From assembly GCA_963846715.1 (NCBI GenBank), contig CAWJXA010000001.1, positions 727,766 to 791,765 on the forward strand: a DNA stretch of 64,000 nucleotides, given 5' to 3'. Below the pieces are notes generated by a model, which worked only from the letters and a program-made list of their open reading frames with translations, searched no databases and was not told where the DNA came from. Below are positions 8,313 through 17,937 of the stretch, in pieces. The stretch is from Bog-257 sp963846715 (GTDB lineage: Bacteria > Acidobacteriota > Terriglobia > Terriglobales > Acidobacteriaceae). The stretch's first letter is position 1. The number at the start of each line of letters is the position of its first letter. The position numbers and the translations under genes were made by a program.

Positions 8313-9236
8313 CTAGGCCGGCAACGGATGCCCGGTCACTTGGGTGTAAGCCTCCACATATTTCTCACTCGTCCTTGCCGCAACCTCCGGAGGTAATGCC
8401 GGGGCCGGCGGCTGCTTATTCCACTTGATGGCTTCCAGGTAGTCGCGCACATACTGCTTGTCGTACGAATCCTGCGGTCCACCCGGCTTGTACTTGTCCC
8501 TGGGCCAGAAGCGCGACGAATCCGGCGTGAGCACCTCATCGGCCAGCACTAGTCCGCTGGCGGTACGGCCGAATTCAAACTTGGTATCGGCAATGATGAT
8601 GCCTCGCGTCTCCGCATAATCGGCCGCGGTCTGGTAGATCTTGACGCTTAGCTGTCGAAGTTGCTCGCTTAGCTCGCGGCCTGCGATGGTCACCATGCGG
8701 TCGAACGAAATATTTTCGTCGTGGCCGCTAGTGGCCTTAATTGCGGGCGTGAAAATAGGCTCCGGCAACTTGTCCGACTCACGCAAACCCGCGGGCAGCT
8801 TGATGCCACAGACCGAACCGTCGGCCTTGTACTCCTTCCAGCCCGAGCCGGAAAGATAGCCGCGCACCACGCACTCGATCGCAATCATATCGGCGTTTAC
8901 CACCAACATGGAGCGGCCATGCAACTGGTTGGCATACTGCTGCAGCTCCGCCGGGTACTTGCGTACGTCGGCGGTGACCAGGTGGTTGGGAACGATGCTC
9001 TTCAGGAAATCGAACCAGAAAAGCGAGAGTTGGGTCAGAACTCTGCCTTTCTGGGGTATGCCGGTGGCGAGCACATAGTCAAATGCGGAGATCCGATCGG
9101 TCGCCACGAAGAGCAGATGTTCGTTACCGACCCGATAAAGGTCGCGAACTTTTCCGCTGGCATAGAGTTCCAAACCGGAAAAGTCAGTACGCAAGAGCAC
9201 TTCGGAATTTTCAGTTGAATTGGTCACGGTCATCAA
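8313..9236 (-). CDS. purC: phosphoribosylaminoimidazole-succinocarboxamide synthase
   Basis: SAICAR synthetase, which ligates aspartate to CAIR in de novo purine synthesis, using ATP. At 307 residues it matches the longer fungal/acidobacterial-type PurC. GKVRDLYRVGNEHLLFVATDR is the ATP-binding start (core GKVRDLY). VVRGYLSGSGWKEY, IADTKFEFGR and DEVLTPDSSRFWP are signature motifs. Start at ATG 9236, or at the second Met at 9233. It leads the minus-strand run purC-cvpA-HTH. No purine riboswitch is visible upstream. Confidence 0.95.
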   Translation of the reverse strand: MMTVTNSTENSEVLLRTDFSGLELYASGKVRDLYRVGNEHLLFVATDRISAFDYVLATGIPQKGRVLTQLSLFWFDFLKSIVPNHLVTADVRKYPAELQQYANQLHGRSMLVVNADMIAIECVVRGYLSGSGWKEYKADGSVCGIKLPAGLRESDKLPEPIFTPAIKATSGHDENISFDRMVTIAGRELSEQLRQLSVKIYQTAADYAETRGIIIADTKFEFGRTASGLVLADEVLTPDSSRFWPRDKYKPGGPQDSYDKQYVRDYLEAIKWNKQPPAPALPPEVAARTSEKYVEAYTQVTGHPLPA

Positions 9237-9524
9237 AATCGATTCAGAGAAGTCGTCGGGTATTTTAGTTGGCGCACCGGGTTTGTCAACGCCAGATGAA
9301 AAATTACTTCCGGCGAAAGAAAAAAAACTAAGGGAAATTTCTTGACAGAATGCCGAAGCTCGCGGAACCCTTGCGCCTAGCGGCTTTCAAAGCAATCGAA
9401 CACCAGCCAGCGGAAACGTCCGGCCGCCTTCCCTGGTCGCAGCCGGACGATAATTTGGAAACCAAACCGTGGCCTGGTGTCAAGACTTCGAAAACATTTT
9501 TTTGCAAGGGTGACCGATGACGCT

Positions 9525-9821
9525 TCAGTCGGCTGAAGACCGATGGACGGTGCGGACATCCTCAATGAACCGCACATCGGGAGAGCCCTCGACTCCGGCT
9601 TGCTGCATCGCCTTGCGCAAATCATCGGACGCCATGAACTTGCGGGCCTGCTCGATGTTCTCCCAATCGAGAAATAAAACGACCTCGTGCGGATCGTCAA
9701 CGGTGTGAAAAATGCGGCATCCGGTTTCGCCGCCATGCTTGCGGGAATTGAGATGGGAATCGAATGTTTGCTTCCAGCGGTTGTAATCCGCCACCTTGTG
9801 GCGGACCAATACATGCACCAT
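9525..9821 (-). CDS. antibiotic biosynthesis monooxygenase-like (ABM) protein
   Basis: Small ferredoxin-like fold protein of 98 residues when read from ATG 9821. VHVLVRHKVADYNRWKQTF starts the domain. GCRIFHTVDDPHEVVLFLDWEN and ARKFMASDDLRKAM complete the pattern of ABM/dimeric alpha-beta barrel proteins (written here as separate short pieces). Such proteins may be quinol monooxygenases or have no known activity. The frame allows five more codons upstream (to 9836), but MVHVLV is the common family start. It stands alone between purC and a SET-domain gene. Confidence 0.72.
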   Translation of the reverse strand: MVHVLVRHKVADYNRWKQTFDSHLNSRKHGGETGCRIFHTVDDPHEVVLFLDWENIEQARKFMASDDLRKAMQQAGVEGSPDVRFIEDVRTVHRSSAD

Positions 9822-10013
9822 GAGAGCGCCTCCCAATCAAATCGTCTCCTCCAAGATACGAAATCTCCAGCCGAATGTGAACCGGGAAATGCACTACACC
9901 TTTGTGACAAAGGGTATTGACAGTATTGCAACACAGATGCTGCAGGACTCTCGCCATCGATACGGGCAGCAGTGCGTTATACTGCAGAGCAAACTCACCA
10001 GGAGCCTCTCTTC

Positions 10014-10520
10014 TTGCCGCGCCTCATCATTCGTTCTTCCGACATTCATGCCGCTGGATGTTTCACGCTCGAAAATATTTCCAAGAATGCTCGCGTTCTG
10101 GAATACACCGGCGAACGCATCACCAAGGCCGAAGGTGACGTCCGCTACGACGGGCGGCCGTTCACCTACCTGTTTGGGGTTGGCGATGGCGAGGTGGTAA
10201 TCGACGGGCATGGCATGGCGATGTTTGTGAACCACTCCTGCGATCCCAACTGCGAGACTGATGAAGAAGACGGACGGGTCTATATAGCCGCAATTCGCGA
10301 CATCGCCGCCGGCGAAGAACTCACCTACGACTATTACCTCTACGACGGCGACGACGAGGCGCCCTGTTACTGTGGCAGCAAGGATTGCCGCGGAAGCATG
10401 TACTCGCCCGAGGAGCTAAGGAAAAAGGCCCGTGCCGCCGCTCGCAAGAAGAAGCAGGCCGAGCTGGCGGCGAAGAAGAACGGGGCCAGTCGAAGGAAGA
10501 ACAGCAGCTCAGGAAAGTAG
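10014..10520 (+). CDS. SET-domain protein lysine methyltransferase-like
   Basis: Compact SET protein. AAGCFTLENISKNARVLEYTGE holds the start of the SET fold. MFVNHSCDPNC is the NHSCxPN SAM/knot motif, and GEELTYDYYLY is the second half of the pseudoknot. CYCGSKDCRG is a post-SET zinc-type CxCxxxxC. The last 45 residues are Lys/Ala-rich (ARKKKQAELAAKK), like a basic histone-like tail. TTG 10014 is preferred because AGGAG sits about 10 bases upstream; a GTG at 9972 would add 14 residues. The target is unknown. Bacterial SET proteins are thought to methylate nucleoid, ribosomal or host proteins. Confidence 0.85.
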   Translation: MPRLIIRSSDIHAAGCFTLENISKNARVLEYTGERITKAEGDVRYDGRPFTYLFGVGDGEVVIDGHGMAMFVNHSCDPNCETDEEDGRVYIAAIRDIAAGEELTYDYYLYDGDDEAPCYCGSKDCRGSMYSPEELRKKARAAARKKKQAELAAKKNGASRRKNSSSGK

Positions 10521-10637
10521 GGGCTGGCAGGTTGATCGGGGTCTGCCCCGGCACCGGAAGAAATGGGGACGCTTGCGACGCTTCTGCTATAGTTGGCCTT
10601 TGATAACCCCCATTCGTACAGCATAGGAGCAGCTCTC

Positions 10638-11105
10638 ATGGCTAAGAGCGTAAATAAAGTCATTCTGATCGGCAACCTCGGGAAGGACCCCGAGGTCAAG
10701 TACACCCAAACAGGTATGGCGGTCGCGCGCTTCTCGCTGGCCACCGCCGAACGTTTCAAAGACAAAGACGGCAACTGGCAAGATCGTACGGAGTGGCACA
10801 ACCTGGTGGCCTTCCAGCGGACTGCCGAAATTGCTGCCGAGTACTTAAAGAAAGGTGGCAAGGTTTACATCGAAGGCCGCCTCCACAGCGACTCTTGGGA
10901 CGATAAAGAAACTGGACAGAAGAAGTACAAAACCGAGATCATCATCAACGATTTGGTGCTGCTCGGAGGACGAGACGCCGGCGGCGAAGGAGGCGGACGC
11001 TCCGGAGGCAGGTCAGGCGGCTTCGACCAGCGCACAGCGGAACCCGAACCGTCGCAAGCGCCACCGTCGGGTGCGGAAATTACGGACGAAGATATTCCGT
11101 TCTGA
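10638..11105 (+). CDS. ssb: single-stranded DNA-binding protein
   Basis: SSB of 155 residues. The OB fold spans about residues 4-112 (VNKVILIGNLGKDPEVKYT, TEWHNLVAFQRTAEIAAEYL, and KKGGKVYIEGRL). A Gly-rich flexible linker follows, and the acidic tip ends EDIPF, which recruits replication and repair proteins. ATG 10638 is chosen because AGGAGC lies 8 bases upstream and family sequence begins there. It is a single gene here, without rpsF or rpsR. Confidence 0.96.
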   Translation: MAKSVNKVILIGNLGKDPEVKYTQTGMAVARFSLATAERFKDKDGNWQDRTEWHNLVAFQRTAEIAAEYLKKGGKVYIEGRLHSDSWDDKETGQKKYKTEIIINDLVLLGGRDAGGEGGGRSGGRSGGFDQRTAEPEPSQAPPSGAEITDEDIPF

Positions 11106-11224
11106 TTGTCGGGTGTCATCCCATCTGCAGGTCGTCATCCGCGAACAAGGGCCTCAGTCTCAGGCTGAGGGGCCGACTTCGCTCGACCAACGCCGCCACA
11201 ACGAGTACGATCTAACATCTAGCG

Positions 11225-12746
11225 ATGAGCTTTCCACGATCCAGTGGCATCCTGCTACATCCCACTTCTCTTCCGGGACCGTACGGAATCGGCGAACTTG
11301 GAGCTGCAGCGCACCGTTTCGCCGATTTTCTTCGTGAGACCGGGCAGCGTATCTGGCAGGTTCTGCCGCTAGGGCCCACCGGATACGGCGACTCTCCGTA
11401 TCAGTGTTTCTCGGCGTTCGCCGGCAATCCGCTGTTGATCAGCCTCGACACCCTCGCGGAACGCGGCTATCTCGATGCTCGTCAGATGAAGGGACGGCCG
11501 GAATTCCCCGCTGGCCAGGTAGACTTCGGCGCAGTAATCGCCTGGAAGATGCCGTTGCTGCGACAAGCGTACCAGGCGTTCCGGCTCAGTTCGCCGGCGG
11601 AGCAGGCAATCTTCTCCGCATTCTGCGACCGACACGCCAGCTGGCTCGACGAGTTTGCCTTATTCATGGCGCTCAAAGAAATTCATAATAACGTTGCATG
11701 GACTGAATGGGACCGTGATCTGGCCATGCACGAGCCGGTTGCTCTCGAGCGCGCGCGCCGCGAATTGCATGAAGAGATCGAGTGCAACAAGTTCATCCAG
11801 TTTGAATTCGAGCGGCAGTGGCGCGATCTGAAGGCGCACTGCGCGCGCAATGACATTCGCATCATGGGCGACGTCCCCATTTACGTCGCCATGGACAGCG
11901 CCGATGTATGGGCCAATCGTGACTTGTTTGAGCTTGACGAGGCTGGGCAGCCAAAAGTGGTCTCCGGCGTCCCACCAGACTACTTCAGCGCCACCGGCCA
12001 ATTATGGGGCAATCCGATCTACCGCTGGAAAACCCACGCTGAGACTGGATATGCATGGTGGATTGCCCGCCTGCGACGTTCCCTGGAAATGCTCGACATG
12101 ATTCGCCTCGACCACTTCCGCGGCTTTGAGGCGTACTACGAAATTCCTGGAGGCGAGAAGACGGCCGTTAACGGCGTATGGGTCAAGGGTCCTGGAGCGT
12201 CTCTGTTTGAGGCGCTGGAAGGCGCATTGGGCAAGCTGCCCATCGTCGCCGAAAATCTCGGGGTGATCACGCTAGAGGTGGAAGCCCTTCGCGACACGCT
12301 TCGGATTTCCAGGCATGGCGATTTTGCAGTTTGCGTTCGGCAAGGACCCGCAAGCTCCGGACTTCAAGCCCCACAACTATCCGCATCATCTTGTTGCCTA
12401 CACCGGCACACACGACAACGATACCGTCGTCGGCTGGTGGACGAGCACGGCCGGCGCCGGAAGCGTCCGCAGCTCGGAAGACGTGGCCGAGGAATTGGAA
12501 TACGCACGGCGCTACCTGAACACCGACGGCAACGAGATCAATTGGGTAATGATTCGTACTTTGCTGGCGTCGGTCGCCGACACTGTGCTGTTCCCTTTGC
12601 AGGACGTGCTGGGCGTCGGAAGTGAAGGCAGGATGAACCTGCCGGGCACCTCATCAGGAAACTGGCGCTGGCGCTTTACTGACCGAGCGTTGACGCCAGC
12701 GATTAGCCTGCGGCTAAAGCAATGGGTAGAAACCTACGAGCGTTAG
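11225..12746 (+). CDS. malQ: 4-alpha-glucanotransferase, frameshifted
   Basis: GH77 amylomaltase that disproportionates maltodextrins. SSGILLHPTSLPGPYGIGELG is the classic N-terminus (core GILLHPTSLPGPYG). MIRLDHFRGFEAYY contains the catalytic Asp nucleophile, and VAENLGVIT the acid/base Glu. The third catalytic Asp, in YTGTHDNDTVVGW, lies in a different frame that runs to 12746. The switch is near 12299, where one extra C turns the expected F-G-F-P-G-M into L-R-I-S-R-H. Both halves together give about 505 residues, the normal length. A sequence error is as likely as a true lesion, since no other decay is seen. Confidence 0.88.
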
Positions 12747-12826
12747 GGTAAGGGCAGAAATCCACGCTCAAAATCATAGGTAAATCGGCAACTGGGCTGT
12801 ATTATGTTCCCCGCGGAGTGGAGACT

Positions 12827-14220
12827 ATGTACTTCGAACAGTTTTACCTGGGTTGTCTTGCGCATGCTTCGTACTTGTTTGGATCGGAAGGCGAGGCAGT
12901 GGTCGTCGATCCGCAACGGGACATTGAAATCTATCTCGAAGCGGCTCAGAAACAGCAGTTACAGATTCGCTATATCTTCGAGACCCATCTGCACGCCGAC
13001 TTCGTTTCGGGCCACAAGGAGCTGGCAGCTCGCACCGGCGCAACCATCTACATCGGCAAGGCGGCGGGCGCGACATTTCCGCATGTTGCTGTTAGCGACG
13101 GCTTCGAGTTGCAGGTCGGCAAACTCGACATAAAAGCCTTCGAAACGCCGGGACACACGCCCGAGAGCATCTGCCTGGTTCTCACAGACGAAGAGAAATC
13201 GCCAGCGCCTTTTGCAGTTCTGACGGGAGATACGCTCTTCATCGGCGATGTGGGAAGACCCGACCTCTCACCTACACACACTCCGCAGCAACTTGCAGGC
13301 TTGCTCTACGATTCTCTGCACAATAAGCTCCTTGCGTTGCCGGACGACGTCCAGGTTTATCCGGCACATGGCGCCGGCTCGCTATGCGGACGCAACATGC
13401 GTTCCGAACGCTCCTCCACCATCGGAACCGAACGGCTCACCAATTACGCTTTGCAAATCAAAAGCCGCGACGAGTTCATTCGTCAGCTCACGACCAATCT
13501 CCCGTCCCGTCCGGAATATTTCCTCGAAGACGCCGCTATCAATCGCGCTGGGGCCGCTTCGCTTGGAGATCTGCCGGAGTTGGCTCCAATCTCTGCAACC
13601 GAACTGAAGAGCATGCTGGGACGCGGCGCAATCGCGCTCGACGTCAGGCCGGTCGAGCAGTTTGCCGCAGGCCATGTGCCCGGCTCAATCAACATTGCGC
13701 TCTCGGGTCAGTTTGCTTCCTGGGCTGGAGCGGTGCTGGGAACCACGGCGCAGCCGGTGCTCATCGGTGGCACTCCGGAGCAATTGAGCGAGGCGCGTAT
13801 GCGTCTGGCGCGGGTCGGGATTGAGAATGTTCCCGGATATCTCGAAGGTGGCGTCGAAGGGTGGAAGCGAGCGGGATTTCCCGTCGCGCAGTTGCGAGCA
13901 AATTACGGTGCAGGAACTCAACAGCCAGTTGCAGAGTGGTGTGGTGCAGGCATTGGACGTCCGCCGAGAAGGCGAATGGCAGAGCCGGCCATATAAGCGA
14001 TGCGAGTTGGTATCCGTTAGACCGCTTCAAGGCATCACTGCCAGAGATCGCACGGCAAACACCCGTGGCGATCCATTGCGCGGGAGGATATCGCAGTTCG
14101 ATCGCATGCAGTCTGCTGCAACGGGCCGGCTATAGCAATGTGGTGAACGTGATCGGCGGATTTGATGCATGGAAGAAGGAACAATTGCCGATCGCGACGC
14201 CCGTCGCAGTGGGAGCCTGA
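12827..14220 (+). CDS. CstB-like persulfide dioxygenase with two rhodanese domains, frameshifted
   Basis: Metallo-beta-lactamase domain of the ETHE1/persulfide dioxygenase type. It carries THLHADFVSGH (HxHxDH-like iron site), TPGHTPESICLVL and FIGDVGRPDL. A first rhodanese domain (ALDVRPVEQFAAGHVPGS) lacks the active Cys, having IGGTPEQ where the Cys loop should be. A second rhodanese has IHCAGGYRSSIACSLL with an active Cys. This order matches CstB, which oxidises persulfide and forms thiosulfate. The second rhodanese is spread over two further frames, with extra bases near 13898 and 13982. ATG 12827 follows GGAG. It is convergent with cydAB. Confidence 0.82.
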
Positions 14221-14267
14221 ACTAGCGCGATGCCCTGCAAGCGCTGGAATTTGAGCTGACAATCCTG

Positions 14268-14306
14268 ACAAGAGAAGGCCCCGAATCGCTCCGGAGCCTT
14301 TCTTGT
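14268..14306. terminator. bidirectional terminator between cstB-like gene and cydB
   Basis: The hairpin pairs ACAAGA-AAGGC-CCG with CGG-GCC-TT-TCTTGT, with one bulged G and one mismatch. It is AT-rich at its base, so both strands end in A/T runs. It lies between two convergent genes, as expected for a shared terminator. Confidence 0.7.
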
Positions 14307-14321
14307 TTACTTGGGGTACGC

Positions 14322-15371
14322 TCAGTAACTGTGCTCGGTGCCTTCGTCCAAATTCACTTTGCCGCGAAACATGCGGTAAACGAAGATGAAATATCCTAGC
14401 GCGAGAATCATCCCAATCGTCCACCACACGAAACCGACGCCCAGTCCGTGCGCCCCAGCCTCGGTGTTATAGATGGTCAGGCTGAAGCCGGAACCGGTGC
14501 TTGCCGGCAGAACATTGGGATAGAGGGCGAATGCCGCACCCACCAGCATGGCAACAATATAGACACACGACGCCAGAAATGCGCCTTTTTCGTTTCTCTT
14601 GGAATGCGCATAGTACAGATAGATAAGACTGCCTATGACGAGCGCTGGGACCAGATAGCCAACCGGCCACTTGCTGTAATTGTCCAACACATGGGGAACG
14701 ACATACACGGTGGCAATCAAGCTGGCGATCGTGATCAGCACCTGCACCGGCCAGAACCAGTTGGCGACCCTGCGCGCCCGGCGATTCAGTTCGCCTTCGG
14801 TCTTAATCGCCAGGTAGAGCGACCCGTGAACTACGAGCGTCACCAGCGCGACCACACCGCAGATGACGGTGTACCAGTCGAGGATTCCGTTTTGCGCTCC
14901 AACGCGCCAGTTCGTCCATAACGGCTCGAAGAAGTAGCCGTCGGCTTGCAGGGGAACGCCGCGCACCACATTGCCTAGAGCAGCCCCGAAGAAGATGGCC
15001 AGCAGAATGCTCGAAATTCCAAAGATGACATCGAAGAAGCCCTTCCAGACCGGCTCGCCAATATGGGTGCGAAACTCGATGCCGATTCCGCGCAGCATGA
15101 GCAGCCACAAGACCATCATCAGCGGCAGGTAAAAGCCGCTGAAGCTGGATGCGTACAACAACGGAAAAGCGAAGTAAAGTGTTCCGCCCGCCGCCAGCAA
15201 CCACACCTCATTGCCGTCCCATACCGGGCCAATAGCGCGCAGCACCATGCGGCGCTCGGCATCATTCTTCGCGATGAAGAGATGGACCGCGCCCGCTCCG
15301 ATATCGAAACCATCAAGCAGCACGTAAACGGCGACCATCACCGCTACAATCATGAACCAAAGGGTTGACAT
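14322..15371 (-). CDS. cydB: cytochrome bd quinol oxidase subunit II
   Basis: Membrane subunit of the bd-type terminal oxidase, 349 residues with about eight or nine hydrophobic helices. LWFMIVAVMVAVYVLLDGFDIGAGA is the CydB N-terminus (core YVLLDGFDIGAG). RAIGPVWDGNEVWLL is its best-known signature. It follows cydA by 2 bases, so they are one operon. bd oxidases reduce oxygen with quinol at low oxygen tension and resist sulfide and cyanide. The neighbouring persulfide dioxygenase gene may relate to that. Confidence 0.96.
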   Translation of the reverse strand: MSTLWFMIVAVMVAVYVLLDGFDIGAGAVHLFIAKNDAERRMVLRAIGPVWDGNEVWLLAAGGTLYFAFPLLYASSFSGFYLPLMMVLWLLMLRGIGIEFRTHIGEPVWKGFFDVIFGISSILLAIFFGAALGNVVRGVPLQADGYFFEPLWTNWRVGAQNGILDWYTVICGVVALVTLVVHGSLYLAIKTEGELNRRARRVANWFWPVQVLITIASLIATVYVVPHVLDNYSKWPVGYLVPALVIGSLIYLYYAHSKRNEKGAFLASCVYIVAMLVGAAFALYPNVLPASTGSGFSLTIYNTEAGAHGLGVGFVWWTIGMILALGYFIFVYRMFRGKVNLDEGTEHSY

Positions 15372-15373
15372 GG

Positions 15374-16753
15374 CTAACGCACCTCCACGGGATCGATCGC
15401 GACTACACTGAGCTTTTTCAGCAAGGGCTCGGGATCAGGTTCGGGGCCGTGCTCGATTTCGCGGCGCACCAGGAAGAGGAACAGCACCGCAAGCACCGTG
15501 TACATCCCCAAAAATCCGAGAAAGCTGAACCAGGCGTTTCCGGCGGACACCATCTTGGAGTAGCCGTCTACGGTTCGCAGGAGACCGTAGACCAGCCACG
15601 GTTGCCTACCAAGCTCGGCCGTCATCCAGCCAGCCGTATTGGCGATGTAGGGCAATGGGAATAACAGCAGCAGCACCCAAAGCATCCAACGCGCGCGGTA
15701 GAGTTGCTTACGCCAGAGGAGGAAGACGGCAACTGCCGAAACGGCCAGGAAGATTGTCCCCAGTCCTACCATGACGTGATAGGCGTAATAGAGCAGGGGA
15801 ATGCTGTCGGGCCAATCCTGTTTCGGTACGGCATTGAGCCCTTTTACCTCCGCGCCCCAACTTCGCCAGGTTAGAAAGCTCAACATTTTCGGCACCACGA
15901 TCGGATTGTCGATTTTCTGTGCCGACAGGTCGGGCTGGCCCAGAATTACCAGCGGCGCTCCTGGTTGCGTCTCCCATAAGGCTTCCATAGCAGCCAACGT
16001 GACGGGTTGATGGAGTGCCACCATACGCCCCTGGGCATCACCGGTTGGAAAAAGTTGCAGGACGCACACCATCAGTGCAGCAATCACACCGACGCGCACG
16101 AAGATGCGACCTTGCTCCATATGTTTCTGGCTGAGCAAATAAAACGCACCGACCGCCGACATCACAAACGCTCCCGTGATGACCGCGCCTCCCATGTTGT
16201 GCGCATACTGCCACCACGCCCAAGGGTTCAGCACCAGTTGCCAGAAGCTGGTGAGTTGCAGAGAGCCGTCGGCCACGCGCTGGTAGCCCACCGGGTGCTG
16301 CATCCATGCATCCGTCGCAACGATGAAGTAACCCGACAGCCACGAACCCAGAAAGACCATGAGCGCCGAAAACCAATGCATGCCTTTACTGAGGCGCTTC
16401 TCGCCATAAAGAAAGAGGCCGAGGAACGCGGATTCCAGGAAGAAAGCGAAACAGCCTTCCATAGCCAGGGTTTGCCCGATCACGCCACCGGCGTAGCGTG
16501 AAAAATGCGACCAGTTGGTGCCGAACTGAAATTCCATGGGAATTCCAGTGACCACGCCAATCACAAAATTGATACCGAAAATCTTTGCCCAGAAACGGGC
16601 TGCCCGGTCATAGCGCTCGTCTTTAGTTTTCAGTGCCAAAGTCTTCAGGATCACGATCAACGGCGCCAATCCCATGGTCAACTGTGGAAATAGGTAGTGA
16701 AAGGTCACCGTGAAGGCAAAGTGCAGGCGGTGAATCAAGAGTGCGCTATCCAT
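15374..16753 (-). CDS. cydA: cytochrome bd quinol oxidase subunit I
   Basis: Haem-bearing subunit, 459 residues. HRLHFAFTVTFHYLFPQLTMG carries the high-spin haem His near the N-terminus (core LHFAFTVTFHYLFPQ). MEFQFGTNWSHFSRY is the conserved second-helix segment. ELGRQPWLVYGLLRT is the GRQPW signature after the quinol loop. The Q-loop looks of the short type. It is first in the cydAB operon and starts at ATG 16753. The upstream region to 16956 is shared with a divergent secreted-protein gene. No FNR- or ArcA-type site was identified by eye. Confidence 0.96.
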   Translation of the reverse strand: MDSALLIHRLHFAFTVTFHYLFPQLTMGLAPLIVILKTLALKTKDERYDRAARFWAKIFGINFVIGVVTGIPMEFQFGTNWSHFSRYAGGVIGQTLAMEGCFAFFLESAFLGLFLYGEKRLSKGMHWFSALMVFLGSWLSGYFIVATDAWMQHPVGYQRVADGSLQLTSFWQLVLNPWAWWQYAHNMGGAVITGAFVMSAVGAFYLLSQKHMEQGRIFVRVGVIAALMVCVLQLFPTGDAQGRMVALHQPVTLAAMEALWETQPGAPLVILGQPDLSAQKIDNPIVVPKMLSFLTWRSWGAEVKGLNAVPKQDWPDSIPLLYYAYHVMVGLGTIFLAVSAVAVFLLWRKQLYRARWMLWVLLLLFPLPYIANTAGWMTAELGRQPWLVYGLLRTVDGYSKMVSAGNAWFSFLGFLGMYTVLAVLFLFLVRREIEHGPEPDPEPLLKKLSVVAIDPVEVR

Positions 16754-16956
16754 GCATGGACCCTCTTTAGGAAGACGCTGCCCCCGCAGACCTCCGCCTA
16801 CCTGGCGGTCACCAGTTGCGGGAACAACTTACGCTTATTGTTCGGCAGCGAGAGCACATTGCGCGGTGACCGAAATCACAAGTGGCTGTGAAGCACTTCG
16901 GTCTCGCTCTCTAAGATCGAGTCATCTTTCCGATTTTTGGGTCTAAACTAAAGCTG

Positions 16957-17892
16957 ATGTCTCGCCGTTCGCTGAATACGCTTTTTTCGTTGGCGCTGCT
17001 AACCGCACTGGCGACCTTGCTCATGCAGCATCCGACCTTCTTACAGGCGCAACAACAAACATTGCGTCTGATCCTGAAGGATGGCTCATACCAGTCGGTT
17101 GTGAAGTATGAGATCCAGGGAGACCGCGTGCACTACCTCAGTGCGGAACGGTACGAGTGGGAAGACATTCCCACTTCGCTTATCGACTGGGACGCCACCA
17201 AGAAGTACGAAGCTGACCTCAGCAGCGGCAAGCTCCATAAAGTGCATACAGAGACCCCGGAGGAGAGGGACGAGCGCGAGAAGGAACAGGCAAACTCGCC
17301 GCAGATTGCACCGGGTTTGCATCTGCCCGGCACCGGCGGGGTTTTTCTGCTCGATCAATATGGAGGCAAGCCCCAACTTGCCGAGATCGTGCAAAACGGC
17401 AGTGAACTTAACAAGAATGCCAGCAGAAGCGTTTTGCGTGCCGCGATTAATCCGCTCGCCGCCTCCAAGCAGCCATTTGAAATCAAAGGCGAGCACGCCA
17501 CTATTCAATCTCATGTGCCCCGGCCCGTCCTCTATATCGACATCGACGAAGGGTCGCAGAACAGCACAGCCATCTCCGACCGCTTTCGATTGGTGCGCAC
17601 CGAGATCAAGAACGACAAACGTGTGGTCGCCAATTTGAAGGTGACCTTCACCGGAAAGGTGAGCGAGCACAACAATTCCGTGCCAGCGACCGTGGAAAAA
17701 CTTGGGACAGGAGAATGGCTGAAAGTTACGCCGGCACAGGACCTCTCTCCCGGAGAGTATGCCCTGGTTGAGATGCTCGGACCGGAGGAGATTAACCTCT
17801 ACGTTTGGGATTTCGGCGTCAATCCAAAAGCACCGGCCAACCCGAACACAGTGCAGCCTGTCACAGCCCCCGCGTCAGCCGAGCAGAAGTAA
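16957..17892 (+). CDS. exported protein of unknown function
   Basis: Protein of 311 residues with a clear signal peptide, hydrophobic core about residues 9-27 and likely cleavage after QAQ near residue 33. The mature N-terminus (LRLILKDGSYQSVVKYEIQG, then VHYLSAERYEWEDIP) resembles a short beta-rich module often seen at the start of acidobacterial exported proteins. A charged segment with the EERDEREKE cluster follows. The C-terminal half is probably beta-rich (VLYIDIDEGSQNS and EYALVEML). No catalytic motif is recognised. It is divergent from cydA and convergent with the GGDEF gene. Confidence 0.72.
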   Translation: MSRRSLNTLFSLALLTALATLLMQHPTFLQAQQQTLRLILKDGSYQSVVKYEIQGDRVHYLSAERYEWEDIPTSLIDWDATKKYEADLSSGKLHKVHTETPEERDEREKEQANSPQIAPGLHLPGTGGVFLLDQYGGKPQLAEIVQNGSELNKNASRSVLRAAINPLAASKQPFEIKGEHATIQSHVPRPVLYIDIDEGSQNSTAISDRFRLVRTEIKNDKRVVANLKVTFTGKVSEHNNSVPATVEKLGTGEWLKVTPAQDLSPGEYALVEMLGPEEINLYVWDFGVNPKAPANPNTVQPVTAPASAEQK

Positions 17893-17937
17893 CCGCGATG
17901 GCGTTTGCAGACATCCCGCTTGCAGGAGCTGGAGGAA

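Noticed and set aside
11150..11174. Hairpin GGCCTCAG/CTGAGGGGCC after ssb as a terminator
   Set aside because: No T-run follows, so it is not a convincing intrinsic terminator.
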